Assembly: GCA_005885245.1 (NCBI GenBank)
Contig: VAWR01000058.1
Coordinates: 1-41,867, forward strand
Direction: 5' to 3'
DNA length: 41,867 nucleotides
DNA from: Actinomycetota bacterium
GTDB lineage: Bacteria > Actinomycetota > Thermoleophilia > Gaiellales > Gaiellaceae
Position numbers and translations under genes: made by a program. Shown here in pieces: positions 33,081-40,091 of the stretch. Each line of letters starts with the position of its first letter. The first letter of the stretch is position 1. Below the pieces are notes generated by a model that saw only the letters and a list, made by a program, of their open reading frames with translations, did no database searches and was not told where the DNA came from.

Positions 33081-33965
33081 GTGCTGGGCGAGGTCCTGAC
33101 CGCGATCGTCACGCCCTTCAAGAACGACGAGTCGATCGACTACGAGCGTTTTCGGGAGCTCGCGCTGTATCTCGTCGAGCACGGCTCGGACGGCGTCGTG
33201 GTCGCCGGGACGACCGGTGAAAGTCCGACGCTCACCGACGACGAACGACTCGAGCTGTTCCGCGTCGCGGTGGACGCCCTGGCCGGACGCGCAGCCGTCG
33301 TTGCCGGGACGGGCACGTACTCGACAGCGCACTCCGTTCACCTCACGGAGGAGGCGCACGCGATCGGCGTGGACGGCTTCCTCGTCGTCACGCCCTACTA
33401 CAACAAGCCGCCGCAGCGCGGCATCGTCGAACACTTCAGGACGATCGCGGCCGTGAGCGACAAGCCGATCGTGGTCTACAACATCCCCACGCGAGTCGTG
33501 ATCAACATCGAGCCCGAGACGATGATCCGGCTCGCCGAGATCCCGACCGTGAAGGCCGTCAAGCAGGCGAACGACGACCTCGCGCAGGCCAGGCGGATCG
33601 TCGCCGACACCGACCTCGACCTCTATGCAGGCGACGACAACCTGCTCCTCCGTTTCCTCGAGCTCGGAGGCATCGGCGTCATCAGCGTGCACGCGCACAT
33701 CGTCGGGCCGCAGCTCAAGGCGCTGATCCGCGCCTACAGGGAGGGTGACACTGCCGCTGCCGAACGGATCGAGCAGGAGCTGGCGCCGTCGTACGAGCTG
33801 CTCCAGCTGCAGACGAATCCGATCGCGATCAAGGCCGCCCTCAACCTGCTCGGACACGAGGTGGGAGGTTTGCGCCTACCCCTCGTCGAGGCGGACGAGG
33901 GCGAGGTTGCCCGCGTTCGCGACTGTCTCGAGCGGCTGGGGACCCTGAGCCCCGCCGCCGTCTAG
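33081..33965 (+). CDS. dapA: 4-hydroxy-tetrahydrodipicolinate synthase
   Basis: 294 residues from GTG 33081. GTTGESPTLTDDE, VTPYYNKPPQRG, YNIPTRVVINIEPET and the Schiff-base Lys in VKAVKQAND identify the enzyme, which condenses pyruvate and aspartate semialdehyde at the entry to lysine and diaminopimelate synthesis. dapB lies 885 bases upstream, and the downstream gene in the usual actinobacterial order, rnj, is displaced here by an HD-GYP gene on the other strand. The last 90 bases overlap the 3' end of that gene. Confidence 0.95.
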   Translation: MLGEVLTAIVTPFKNDESIDYERFRELALYLVEHGSDGVVVAGTTGESPTLTDDERLELFRVAVDALAGRAAVVAGTGTYSTAHSVHLTEEAHAIGVDGFLVVTPYYNKPPQRGIVEHFRTIAAVSDKPIVVYNIPTRVVINIEPETMIRLAEIPTVKAVKQANDDLAQARRIVADTDLDLYAGDDNLLLRFLELGGIGVISVHAHIVGPQLKALIRAYREGDTAAAERIEQELAPSYELLQLQTNPIAIKAALNLLGHEVGGLRLPLVEADEGEVARVRDCLERLGTLSPAAV

Positions 33966-35819
33966 CGCCGGACGCTCGGCCAGCGCGAGCCCGATCTCGT
34001 CCACGGAGTCGAGCAACGCGAGCTCGACATGTCGCCGAGGCAGCCTGGGCGCCATGACGACCAGGAAGCCGACCAGGGCGCTGTTGTCACGCCGGAGTGG
34101 TAACGCCGCGACGATGCCGTCCCGCCCGAGCTCGACGCCGGAGGCGACGATCGCAGCGTGTCCCGACTCGGCCTCCCGGACGAGCCAGCCGGTGAGCGCG
34201 GCCGTTGGAGGAGCGTCCGTGCCGCGGGCGTGCTCGATACACCCGTCGAGACCGTCTTCGTCCCACGACAGGAGGCCGATCCACTCATGCGGCCAGACCC
34301 GCGCCACGGTATCCGCGAGGCGCGCGAAGACCTGGTCTCGGTTGCTCCCGGGCTCGAGCGCGCGGTGGAAGGCTGCGGCGGCCCGTTCCGCGCGGAGACT
34401 GACGAGCGCGCGAAGCATCAGTCCGGCGACCGCCACGCCGCCACCGCACGCGGCGAGCCATCCCTCTGCGAACCCGAGACCGGTAAGCGCGAGGACGATG
34501 CCGCCGAGGATCAGCAGCTCGGGGCGTTCCTTGAGCTCCGCCGGGCCTGCGAGCCCGATCCTGTACGGCGCCGATGCGCCGCGGATCTGCTCGACCTCCT
34601 GGGCGGAGAGCACGGCCATCGGATCGGTCCCGCGCTGCACGGCGACGAATGCCTTCGCGACCGTGGGATGGAACTGTGTGCCCGCATTGCGCTCGATCTC
34701 GGCGAGCGCGGCCTCGTGCGTGAGCCCGGGACGGTACGACCGGTCGGTCGTCATCGCGTCGAAGCTGTCAGCAACGATTAGGAAGTGCGACGCGAGCGGG
34801 AGCTCGTCGCCGCCGACGCCGTAGTAGCCGCTCCCGTCCATCCGCTCGTGATGAAGCTCGACCGCCTTGGCCTGCGCGGCGACGAACTCGAACCGCTGCA
34901 GCAGACGCGCAGACAGCCGCGGGTGACGGCGCATTGCCGCCCACTCGGCTCCGTCGAGACGTCCACGCTTGCGCAGAAGCGACGCGTCGACGGCAACTTT
35001 GCCGAGATCGTGGAGTCGACCTGCCCAGCGGAGCCGGTCGATCTCGGAGAACGGGAGCCGAAGGGCGCGGGCGAGACCGTCGACGTAGCCGGCGACACGT
35101 AGCGAGTGTCGATACGTGGAGGGATCTCGCTCGTCGACGATGTTGGCGAACGTCTCGAGCGCGCGCAACGTCTCGCGTTGAAGACTCTTCAGGCGCAGCT
35201 GCACCTGGTGTACCGCGACCGCCAGAGGAAGCAGCACGACGACGTTCCACGGATGGTCGATCGCCAGCAGCGCAAGCGTCGCGCCGAGCCCCGCCTCGCC
35301 GACGCTCGCCACGAGCCGGGGATCGAAGGTCTCCCGTGCTCGCACGACGTCGACCAGCAGGGTCCTGACGGTCAGGAAGGCGAGCGTCAGGGCGACTAGC
35401 GGGATCAGGTCGTCGAGCAGCCGGAGGCTCCCGATCGTTCCGCCTGCGAGCTCGAACGCCAGGCCGCCCGCGCACGCCGCCGCCGCTCCTGCGCTCGCGT
35501 CGAGGAAGAGGGAGCGTGCGGCGCCGCCCCGAAAGAGGCCGCCGGCAATCGCACCGGCCGCGGCGATCAGGGCGCCCGCCCACGGCCCGAGCACGATCAA
35601 GGCCGCGATCTGCACCGCGGCGGCCAACCGAAAGCGTTCCCACTGGATCGGCTCGCGCGAGCGTTCGCGGTCGGACTCCTCGAAGAGCTCGACGAGGATG
35701 ACGGCCGCGAGGAAGAGCGCGAACGCCGTGTGCGCAACGTGCGAGACTTTCGTGAGCGAGATTCCGAGCACGCCGAGGCCAAGCGCAATCGTGGCCAGGG
35801 AAGAGCGGGACGGCCGCAT
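33876..35819 (-). CDS. Membrane HD-GYP domain protein with GAF-like C-terminus
   Basis: About 647 residues from ATG 35819. N-terminal region (1-205) with several membrane segments, probably a sensor; HD-GYP domain with His238 (YRHSLRVAG), His270-Asp271 (RLHDLGK), His323-His324-Glu325 (HHERMDGSG) and ADSFDAMTTDRSYRPGL. The GYP tripeptide is GYY (331-333). Then two more membrane segments (about 427-470) and a GAF-like domain (about 480-620). HD-GYP proteins hydrolyse cyclic di-GMP. It ends inside dapA on the other strand. GATAAG lies six bases before the ATG. Confidence 0.85.
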   Translation of the reverse strand: MRPSRSSLATIALGLGVLGISLTKVSHVAHTAFALFLAAVILVELFEESDRERSREPIQWERFRLAAAVQIAALIVLGPWAGALIAAAGAIAGGLFRGGAARSLFLDASAGAAAACAGGLAFELAGGTIGSLRLLDDLIPLVALTLAFLTVRTLLVDVVRARETFDPRLVASVGEAGLGATLALLAIDHPWNVVVLLPLAVAVHQVQLRLKSLQRETLRALETFANIVDERDPSTYRHSLRVAGYVDGLARALRLPFSEIDRLRWAGRLHDLGKVAVDASLLRKRGRLDGAEWAAMRRHPRLSARLLQRFEFVAAQAKAVELHHERMDGSGYYGVGGDELPLASHFLIVADSFDAMTTDRSYRPGLTHEAALAEIERNAGTQFHPTVAKAFVAVQRGTDPMAVLSAQEVEQIRGASAPYRIGLAGPAELKERPELLILGGIVLALTGLGFAEGWLAACGGGVAVAGLMLRALVSLRAERAAAAFHRALEPGSNRDQVFARLADTVARVWPHEWIGLLSWDEDGLDGCIEHARGTDAPPTAALTGWLVREAESGHAAIVASGVELGRDGIVAALPLRRDNSALVGFLVVMAPRLPRRHVELALLDSVDEIGLALAERPALDGGGAQGPQPLETVANAGNLALVRLDEG

Positions 35820-35825
35820 GCGTCC

Positions 35826-35858
35826 CTTATCGGCCGGATCAGCCTCGCCGCTTAGACT
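35826..35858. promoter_or_regulatory. Divergent leaderless-looking promoters of HD-GYP gene and rnj
   Basis: Minus strand: GATAAG (complement of 35826-35831), six bases to ATG 35819. Plus strand: TAGACT (35853-35858), seven bases to the rnj ATG. Neither gene has a Shine-Dalgarno; -35 boxes are weak. Confidence 0.45.
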
Positions 35859-35865
35859 GACGACG

Positions 35866-37524
35866 ATGTCGGATACCTGCAGGATCATCGCCCTGGGCGG
35901 CCTCGGTGAGGTCGGCAAGAACATGACCGCCTACGAGTGCGAAGGCTCGATCGTCGTCGTGGACGCCGGCCTGGCGTTTCCGAGGGACGAGCACCTCGGG
36001 GTGGACCTCGTCCTGCCGGACTTCGGCTACCTGCGCGACCGTGCCGACTCGATCCAGGCAGTCGTGCTCACGCACGGTCACGAAGACCACGTCGGCTCGC
36101 TGCCCTACCTGATGCGAGACGTGCCGATTCCCGAGGTCTGGGCGACGAGGCTGACCCTCGGCCTGATCAAGTCCAAGCTCGACGAGCACGGCCTGCTGCG
36201 CGCCGCCGAGCTGCGGGAGATCCACCCGGACGACCCGCCGCGCGAGCTCGGCCCGTTCCGGATCTCGTTCGTCCGGATGGCACACTCGATCCCGGATGCG
36301 GTCGCGATCGTGCTCGAGACCCCTGCCGGCCGGATCGTCCACACCGGCGACTACAAGCTCGACCACACGCCCGTCGACGGGCTCAAGACGGACGTCGGGC
36401 GGCTCGCCGAGCTCGGGAACCTCGGCGTCGACCTGCTACTCGGCGACTCGACGAATGCGGAGCGACCGGGGTTCACGCAGTCGGAGCGCATCGTCGGCGA
36501 GGCGTTCAGACAGATCTTTCCGCTCCGGCAGGGACGGATCCTCGTCTCGTCGTTCGCGTCGAACGTGCACCGCATGCAGCAGGCGGTCGACGTCGCCGTC
36601 GAGCTCGGACGCAAGGTCTGCATCGTCGGCCGCTCGATGCGGAAGAACGCCAACATCGCGCGCAACCTCGGCTACATGGAGATTCCGGAAGGCGTACTGG
36701 TCCGTCCGCCCGAGCTCGACGAGCTCGATCCGAGCGAGCAGCTGATCCTCTGCACCGGCAGCCAGGGCGAGCCGCTGTCGGCGCTGACGCGCATCGCCTA
36801 CAACGATCACCCCGCCATCCATGTCGAGCGCGGCGACACGGTGATCATCTCCGCCAAGCCCGTCCCCGGCAACGAGCTCCGTGTCCACGACACGATCAAC
36901 CAGCTCGCCAAGACGGGAGCCGAGGTCCTGCACCAGGAGATCGCGCCCGTGCACGTCTCGGGGCACGCGTGCGCGGAAGAGCTGCGGACGCTTCTGTCAC
37001 TGTTGCGGCCGAGGGCCGTGATGCCGGTCCACGGCGAATTCCGCATGCTGGCAGCACATGCGCAACTCGCCCGCGAAGCGGGAGTCCCCGCCGGGGCGAT
37101 CGTCCTCGCGGAGAACGGAACAGTCGTCGAGCTCTCGGCCGACGGCGTCCGCGTCGTCGGCGAGGTGGAGACGGGCATGGCGTTCGTCGACGGTCTCGGG
37201 GTCGGAGACGTCCACGACGTCGCCCTGCGCGACCGGCGGCGCCTGTCCGAGGACGGCGTCCTGATCGTGGTCGCCACCGTCGCAGGCTCGAACGGCGGCT
37301 CCGCCGGCCCGACCGAGCTGATCGCCCGCGGCTTCGGCGACGGCTCGGGCCCGCTCCTCGAGGAACTACGCGACGAGGCGAATCGAGTACTCGAAGGGTG
37401 CTTGCGCGAAGACATAACCGAGATCAAGCTGTTACAGGAGCATCTGCACGACGAGCTGGGCCAATTGGTGTACGACCGAACCCACCGCCGGCCGATGATC
37501 CTTCCGGTAGTAGTTGAAGTGTGA
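35866..37524 (+). CDS. rnj: Ribonuclease J
   Basis: 552 residues. Metallo-beta-lactamase/beta-CASP nuclease: IALGGLGEVGKNM, the metal motif HGHEDH, HTGDYKLDHTPVDG, LLGDSTNAERPG, the beta-CASP pattern VSSFASNVHRMQQ with GRSMRKN, CTGSQGEPLSAL, VHVSGHA and VMPVHGEFRML. RNase J has endo- and 5'-3' exonuclease activity in mRNA decay and rRNA maturation. The order dapA-rnj is widespread in actinobacteria. Starts directly after a TAGACT box and ends ten bases before the next gene's ATG. Confidence 0.95.
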   Translation: MSDTCRIIALGGLGEVGKNMTAYECEGSIVVVDAGLAFPRDEHLGVDLVLPDFGYLRDRADSIQAVVLTHGHEDHVGSLPYLMRDVPIPEVWATRLTLGLIKSKLDEHGLLRAAELREIHPDDPPRELGPFRISFVRMAHSIPDAVAIVLETPAGRIVHTGDYKLDHTPVDGLKTDVGRLAELGNLGVDLLLGDSTNAERPGFTQSERIVGEAFRQIFPLRQGRILVSSFASNVHRMQQAVDVAVELGRKVCIVGRSMRKNANIARNLGYMEIPEGVLVRPPELDELDPSEQLILCTGSQGEPLSALTRIAYNDHPAIHVERGDTVIISAKPVPGNELRVHDTINQLAKTGAEVLHQEIAPVHVSGHACAEELRTLLSLLRPRAVMPVHGEFRMLAAHAQLAREAGVPAGAIVLAENGTVVELSADGVRVVGEVETGMAFVDGLGVGDVHDVALRDRRRLSEDGVLIVVATVAGSNGGSAGPTELIARGFGDGSGPLLEELRDEANRVLEGCLREDITEIKLLQEHLHDELGQLVYDRTHRRPMILPVVVEV

Positions 37525-37534
37525 TGCGGACCTG

Positions 37535-38089
37535 ATGTCGACTATTCGCGCCAGAGAGCCCGGCTGGGCAGACGTCCTCGAGGACCACGCTGCGGAGTGG
37601 GCGACGGCCCGACGGCTCGTGGGCCAACTCGGTGCGTGCGAGGCCGCGGCGCTCGCGTACTGCCGGTTGCTCGAGCGCTGGAGACGTGGTGACGCCTACC
37701 CGTCGACGCCGGGCGCGCGCGAGGCGGCGCTGCGACACGCTGCAGATCGCGCCGAGACCGCGCTAGTGGGCCTCGACCATCCGCTCGACCGCTACCTGCT
37801 CGAGCTCGAATCCGACCGTGCCGAGGGACGGTCGTGGTACGGGGGCCCGGGGGCCGGTGAGCTGCTCGAGTGGGGACCGGTGCTGAAACGAGCCGGCGTC
37901 AGCGCCTGCCCGACGCGCACCGCACAGGCGTACCTCGAGCTCGCGGTGCTCGTCCGAGCGCTGCAAGGTCTCGCCGACATGGCCCGGATCGACGCGGCCC
38001 CGGATCGCTCCTCACTGTGGGCCGGGCTCTTCGATCTCCGCGAGAACCTCGAGCGCGCGGCGATCGACCTGCGCGCACTTGCGGCCTGA
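37535..38089 (+). CDS. Helical protein of unknown function
   Basis: 184 residues from ATG 37535; a TTG at 37514 inside rnj is possible. Predicted almost wholly alpha-helical, rich in Ala, Leu, Arg and Glu, with no signal peptide or membrane segment. A conserved-looking central loop reads GRSWYGGPGAGELLEWGP; helices on both sides could form a bundle. I do not recognise the family. It is tied to rnj by a ten-base gap and to the kinase by an 11-base overlap, so it is probably expressed with both. Confidence 0.7.
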   Translation: MSTIRAREPGWADVLEDHAAEWATARRLVGQLGACEAAALAYCRLLERWRRGDAYPSTPGAREAALRHAADRAETALVGLDHPLDRYLLELESDRAEGRSWYGGPGAGELLEWGPVLKRAGVSACPTRTAQAYLELAVLVRALQGLADMARIDAAPDRSSLWAGLFDLRENLERAAIDLRALAA

Positions 38090-38882
38090 ACTCACGGTCG
38101 TCGGGTCGGTCAACCTCGACCTCGTGACGAAAGTCGCGCGGCTCCCGAGGCCGGGGGAGACGCTGAGTGGCGCAACGCTCGAACGGATTCCCGGCGGCAA
38201 AGGCGCGAACCAGGCGGTCGCGGCGACCAGGCTGGGCGCCGACGTTCGCATGGTCGGCTGCGTCGGGTCCGATCCCGACGCCGCGGACGCGCTCGCCGGG
38301 CTCCGCGAGGCCGGCGTGATGCTCGACGTGAAGGAGGTCGACGCACCGACGGGAGTTGCGCTCATCCTCGTGGCAGACGACGGCGAGAACGTGATCGTCG
38401 TCGTGCCCGGTGCGAACGCGCTCGTCGGCAGCTTCTCGGTGGAAGGGAACGTGCTCTGCCAGCTCGAGATCCCCGACGATGCGGTGCACGAGGCGCGTGC
38501 ACAGTCGACCTGGCTCTGCATCAATGCAGCGCCGGCGCGGCCGCTCGCGGTCGAGGCGGACCTCGTGGTGGCGAACCGCTACGAGGCCGAAGTCATCGGC
38601 GAGCAGCGCCTGTTGGCGATGACGCTCGGTGAGGAAGGCGCGGCCCTGCTGGAGCACGGAGTGGAGATCGCACGCGCGAAGCCTCCACGCGTGAAGGCCG
38701 TCGACGGAACCGCTGCGGGCGACGCGTTCACCGCCTGCCTCGTGGTGTCGTTGCTCGAGGGCAGAGAGCCCGAGGAGGCCCTGCGGCGCGCCTGCGCGGC
38801 GGGCGCGATCGCCGCTTCGCGGTTCGGCGCCCAGCCGTCGTTGCCGGCCGCCGCCGAAGTAGACGAGATACTCCGCGCGTGA
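38079..38882 (+). CDS. rbsK: Ribokinase-like PfkB-family sugar kinase
   Basis: 267 residues, slightly short. VVGSVNLDLVTKVARLPRPGET and PGGKGANQAVAATRLGADV are the ribokinase N-terminal signature, and DGTAAGDAFTACLVVSLLEG carries the catalytic Asp (AAGD in place of the usual GAGD). It likely phosphorylates ribose, which the neighbouring nucleoside hydrolase would release from nucleosides. TTG 38079 is chosen because the protein then begins RPELTVVGSVN; it overlaps the preceding gene. Confidence 0.88.
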   Translation: MRPELTVVGSVNLDLVTKVARLPRPGETLSGATLERIPGGKGANQAVAATRLGADVRMVGCVGSDPDAADALAGLREAGVMLDVKEVDAPTGVALILVADDGENVIVVVPGANALVGSFSVEGNVLCQLEIPDDAVHEARAQSTWLCINAAPARPLAVEADLVVANRYEAEVIGEQRLLAMTLGEEGAALLEHGVEIARAKPPRVKAVDGTAAGDAFTACLVVSLLEGREPEEALRRACAAGAIAASRFGAQPSLPAAAEVDEILRA

Positions 38883-39066
38883 GCGTCCCTCTCCTTCGGC
38901 TCGCTCCCGTGAGGGAAACCATGTTCCCCTCACGAGCTCCCTTCTTTAGGTGTCGCCTCCGCCCACGCGCCGCTGAGATCGCCGCGTGGGCGGAGGAGCA
39001 GGAAGGTGGAAACCTCACGGTTTCGCCCGACGCCCCTTCCCTCGCTCAGTGGGCAGAGGCTGCCCA
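38883..39066 (+). promoter_or_regulatory. Densely structured spacer before the nucleoside hydrolase, candidate cis-regulatory RNA
   Basis: Hairpins in order: CGTGAGGG/CCCTCACG (38908-38915 with 38927-38934); a perfect 14-pair stem (38956-38969 with 38983-38996); GGAAGG/CCTTCC (39001-39006 with 39035-39040) enclosing AAACC/GGTTT (39010-39014 with 39019-39023); and GGGCA/TGCCC (39051-39055 with 39061-39065), whose loop GAGGC is the only ribosome-binding-site-like sequence, two bases before the ATG. No T tract follows any of them. It could hold the rbsK terminator, a translational switch or both. A 63-residue open frame also spans it. Confidence 0.5.
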
Positions 39067-39987
39067 ATGAGCACGACGCCGATCCTTCTGGATTGCGACC
39101 CCGGCCACGACGATGCGATCGCGCTGCTCCTCGCGCTCGCCTCGCCCGAAGTGGAGCTGCTCGGTGTGACGACGGTTGCCGGAAACCAGACGCTCGAGAA
39201 GACGACGGCCAATGCGATCCGCGTCCTCGAGTTCAGCGGGCACACTGACGTGCAGGTCGCGGCCGGCGCCGACCGGCCCCTCCTCCGAGAGCAGTACGTC
39301 GCTGCGGATGTTCACGGCGACACAGGCCTGGACGGGCCGGATCTGCCGCCGCCGCGGAGCCAACCGGTTGCACAGCACGCGGTCGACTTCCTCGCCGAGC
39401 GGATCCGGAGCTCTGTGCGACCGGTGACGTTGATCCCCACCGGACCGCTGACCAACCTCGCCCTCCTGCTCGCCCTCCATCCGGATGCGCGGCCCGAGCG
39501 GATCGTCCTGATGGGCGGGGCGATCGCCGAGGGCAACGTGACGCCGGCGGCCGAGTTCAACATCTGGTGCGATCCCGAAGCCGCTGCGCGCGTATTCGCA
39601 AGCGGCCTCGACGTGACGATGGTCGGTCTCGACGTCACGCACAAGGCACTGTTCACGCAGGCGCACGTTGGCCGGCTGGCGGGGCGAGTGGGGGAGATGG
39701 TGGCCGAGCTGCTCCGCTTCTACGGCACGTTCCACCGCAAGGTCTACGGCTTCGAGGGCTCCCCGATCCACGATGCGGTGGCCGTGGCGCACGTGCTCGA
39801 CTCAGGTCTGGTCGAGACGCTCGAGCGCAACGTCGAGATCGACACCGAATCCGAGCTCTGCCGCGGCCGCACGGTCGTCGATCTCTGGCGCCGGACGACC
39901 CGCGAACCCAACGCTCACGTCGGCGTCGAGATCGATTCGGACGGCTTTCTCGAGCTGCTGATCGAACGCCTCAACTCCCTCGAATGA
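39067..39987 (+). CDS. Inosine-uridine-preferring-type nucleoside hydrolase
   Basis: 306 residues. N-terminal LLDCDPGHDDAIALLLAL is the calcium-binding signature; TVAGNQTLEKTTANA, VTLIPTGPLTNLALLL, IVLMGGA, AEFNIWCDPEAA and SPIHDAVAVAHVLD complete the family. It splits ribonucleosides into base and ribose, and the ribokinase upstream can then phosphorylate the ribose. Base preference is unknown. ATG 39067 is inferred from family length and the GAGG in the hairpin loop just upstream. A terminator follows 20 bases after the stop. Confidence 0.93.
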   Translation: MSTTPILLDCDPGHDDAIALLLALASPEVELLGVTTVAGNQTLEKTTANAIRVLEFSGHTDVQVAAGADRPLLREQYVAADVHGDTGLDGPDLPPPRSQPVAQHAVDFLAERIRSSVRPVTLIPTGPLTNLALLLALHPDARPERIVLMGGAIAEGNVTPAAEFNIWCDPEAAARVFASGLDVTMVGLDVTHKALFTQAHVGRLAGRVGEMVAELLRFYGTFHRKVYGFEGSPIHDAVAVAHVLDSGLVETLERNVEIDTESELCRGRTVVDLWRRTTREPNAHVGVEIDSDGFLELLIERLNSLE

Positions 39988-40007
39988 GCTGAGCTTTTCT
40001 CCTTTTG

Positions 40008-40033
40008 AGCATCCCCTGATTTCGGGATGCTTT
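40008..40033 (+). terminator. Intrinsic terminator of the nucleoside hydrolase gene
   Basis: AGCATCCC (40008-40015) pairs with GGGATGCT (40024-40031), eight pairs with an eight-base loop, followed by a short run of T. Confidence 0.7.
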
Positions 40034-40091
40034 GTGACAGCTCTGCGCCTAATTAAAGACGGGGCCTTCCCAGGCCGAAATCGTCCTGGTA

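Noticed and set aside
38956-38996. CTGAGA in the 14-pair hairpin loop, reminiscent of a thiamine pyrophosphate riboswitch.
   Set aside because: The other conserved TPP elements (ACCTGATC and the GCGxAGGGA end) are absent and the neighbouring genes are not thiamine genes.
38879-39070. A 63-codon frame that overlaps the rbsK stop (GTGA) and the nucleoside hydrolase start (ATGA).
   Set aside because: Overlaps at both ends are suggestive, but the frame is filled by hairpins, is unlike any family I know and could be open by chance at this GC content. Kept only as an alternative to the RNA interpretation.
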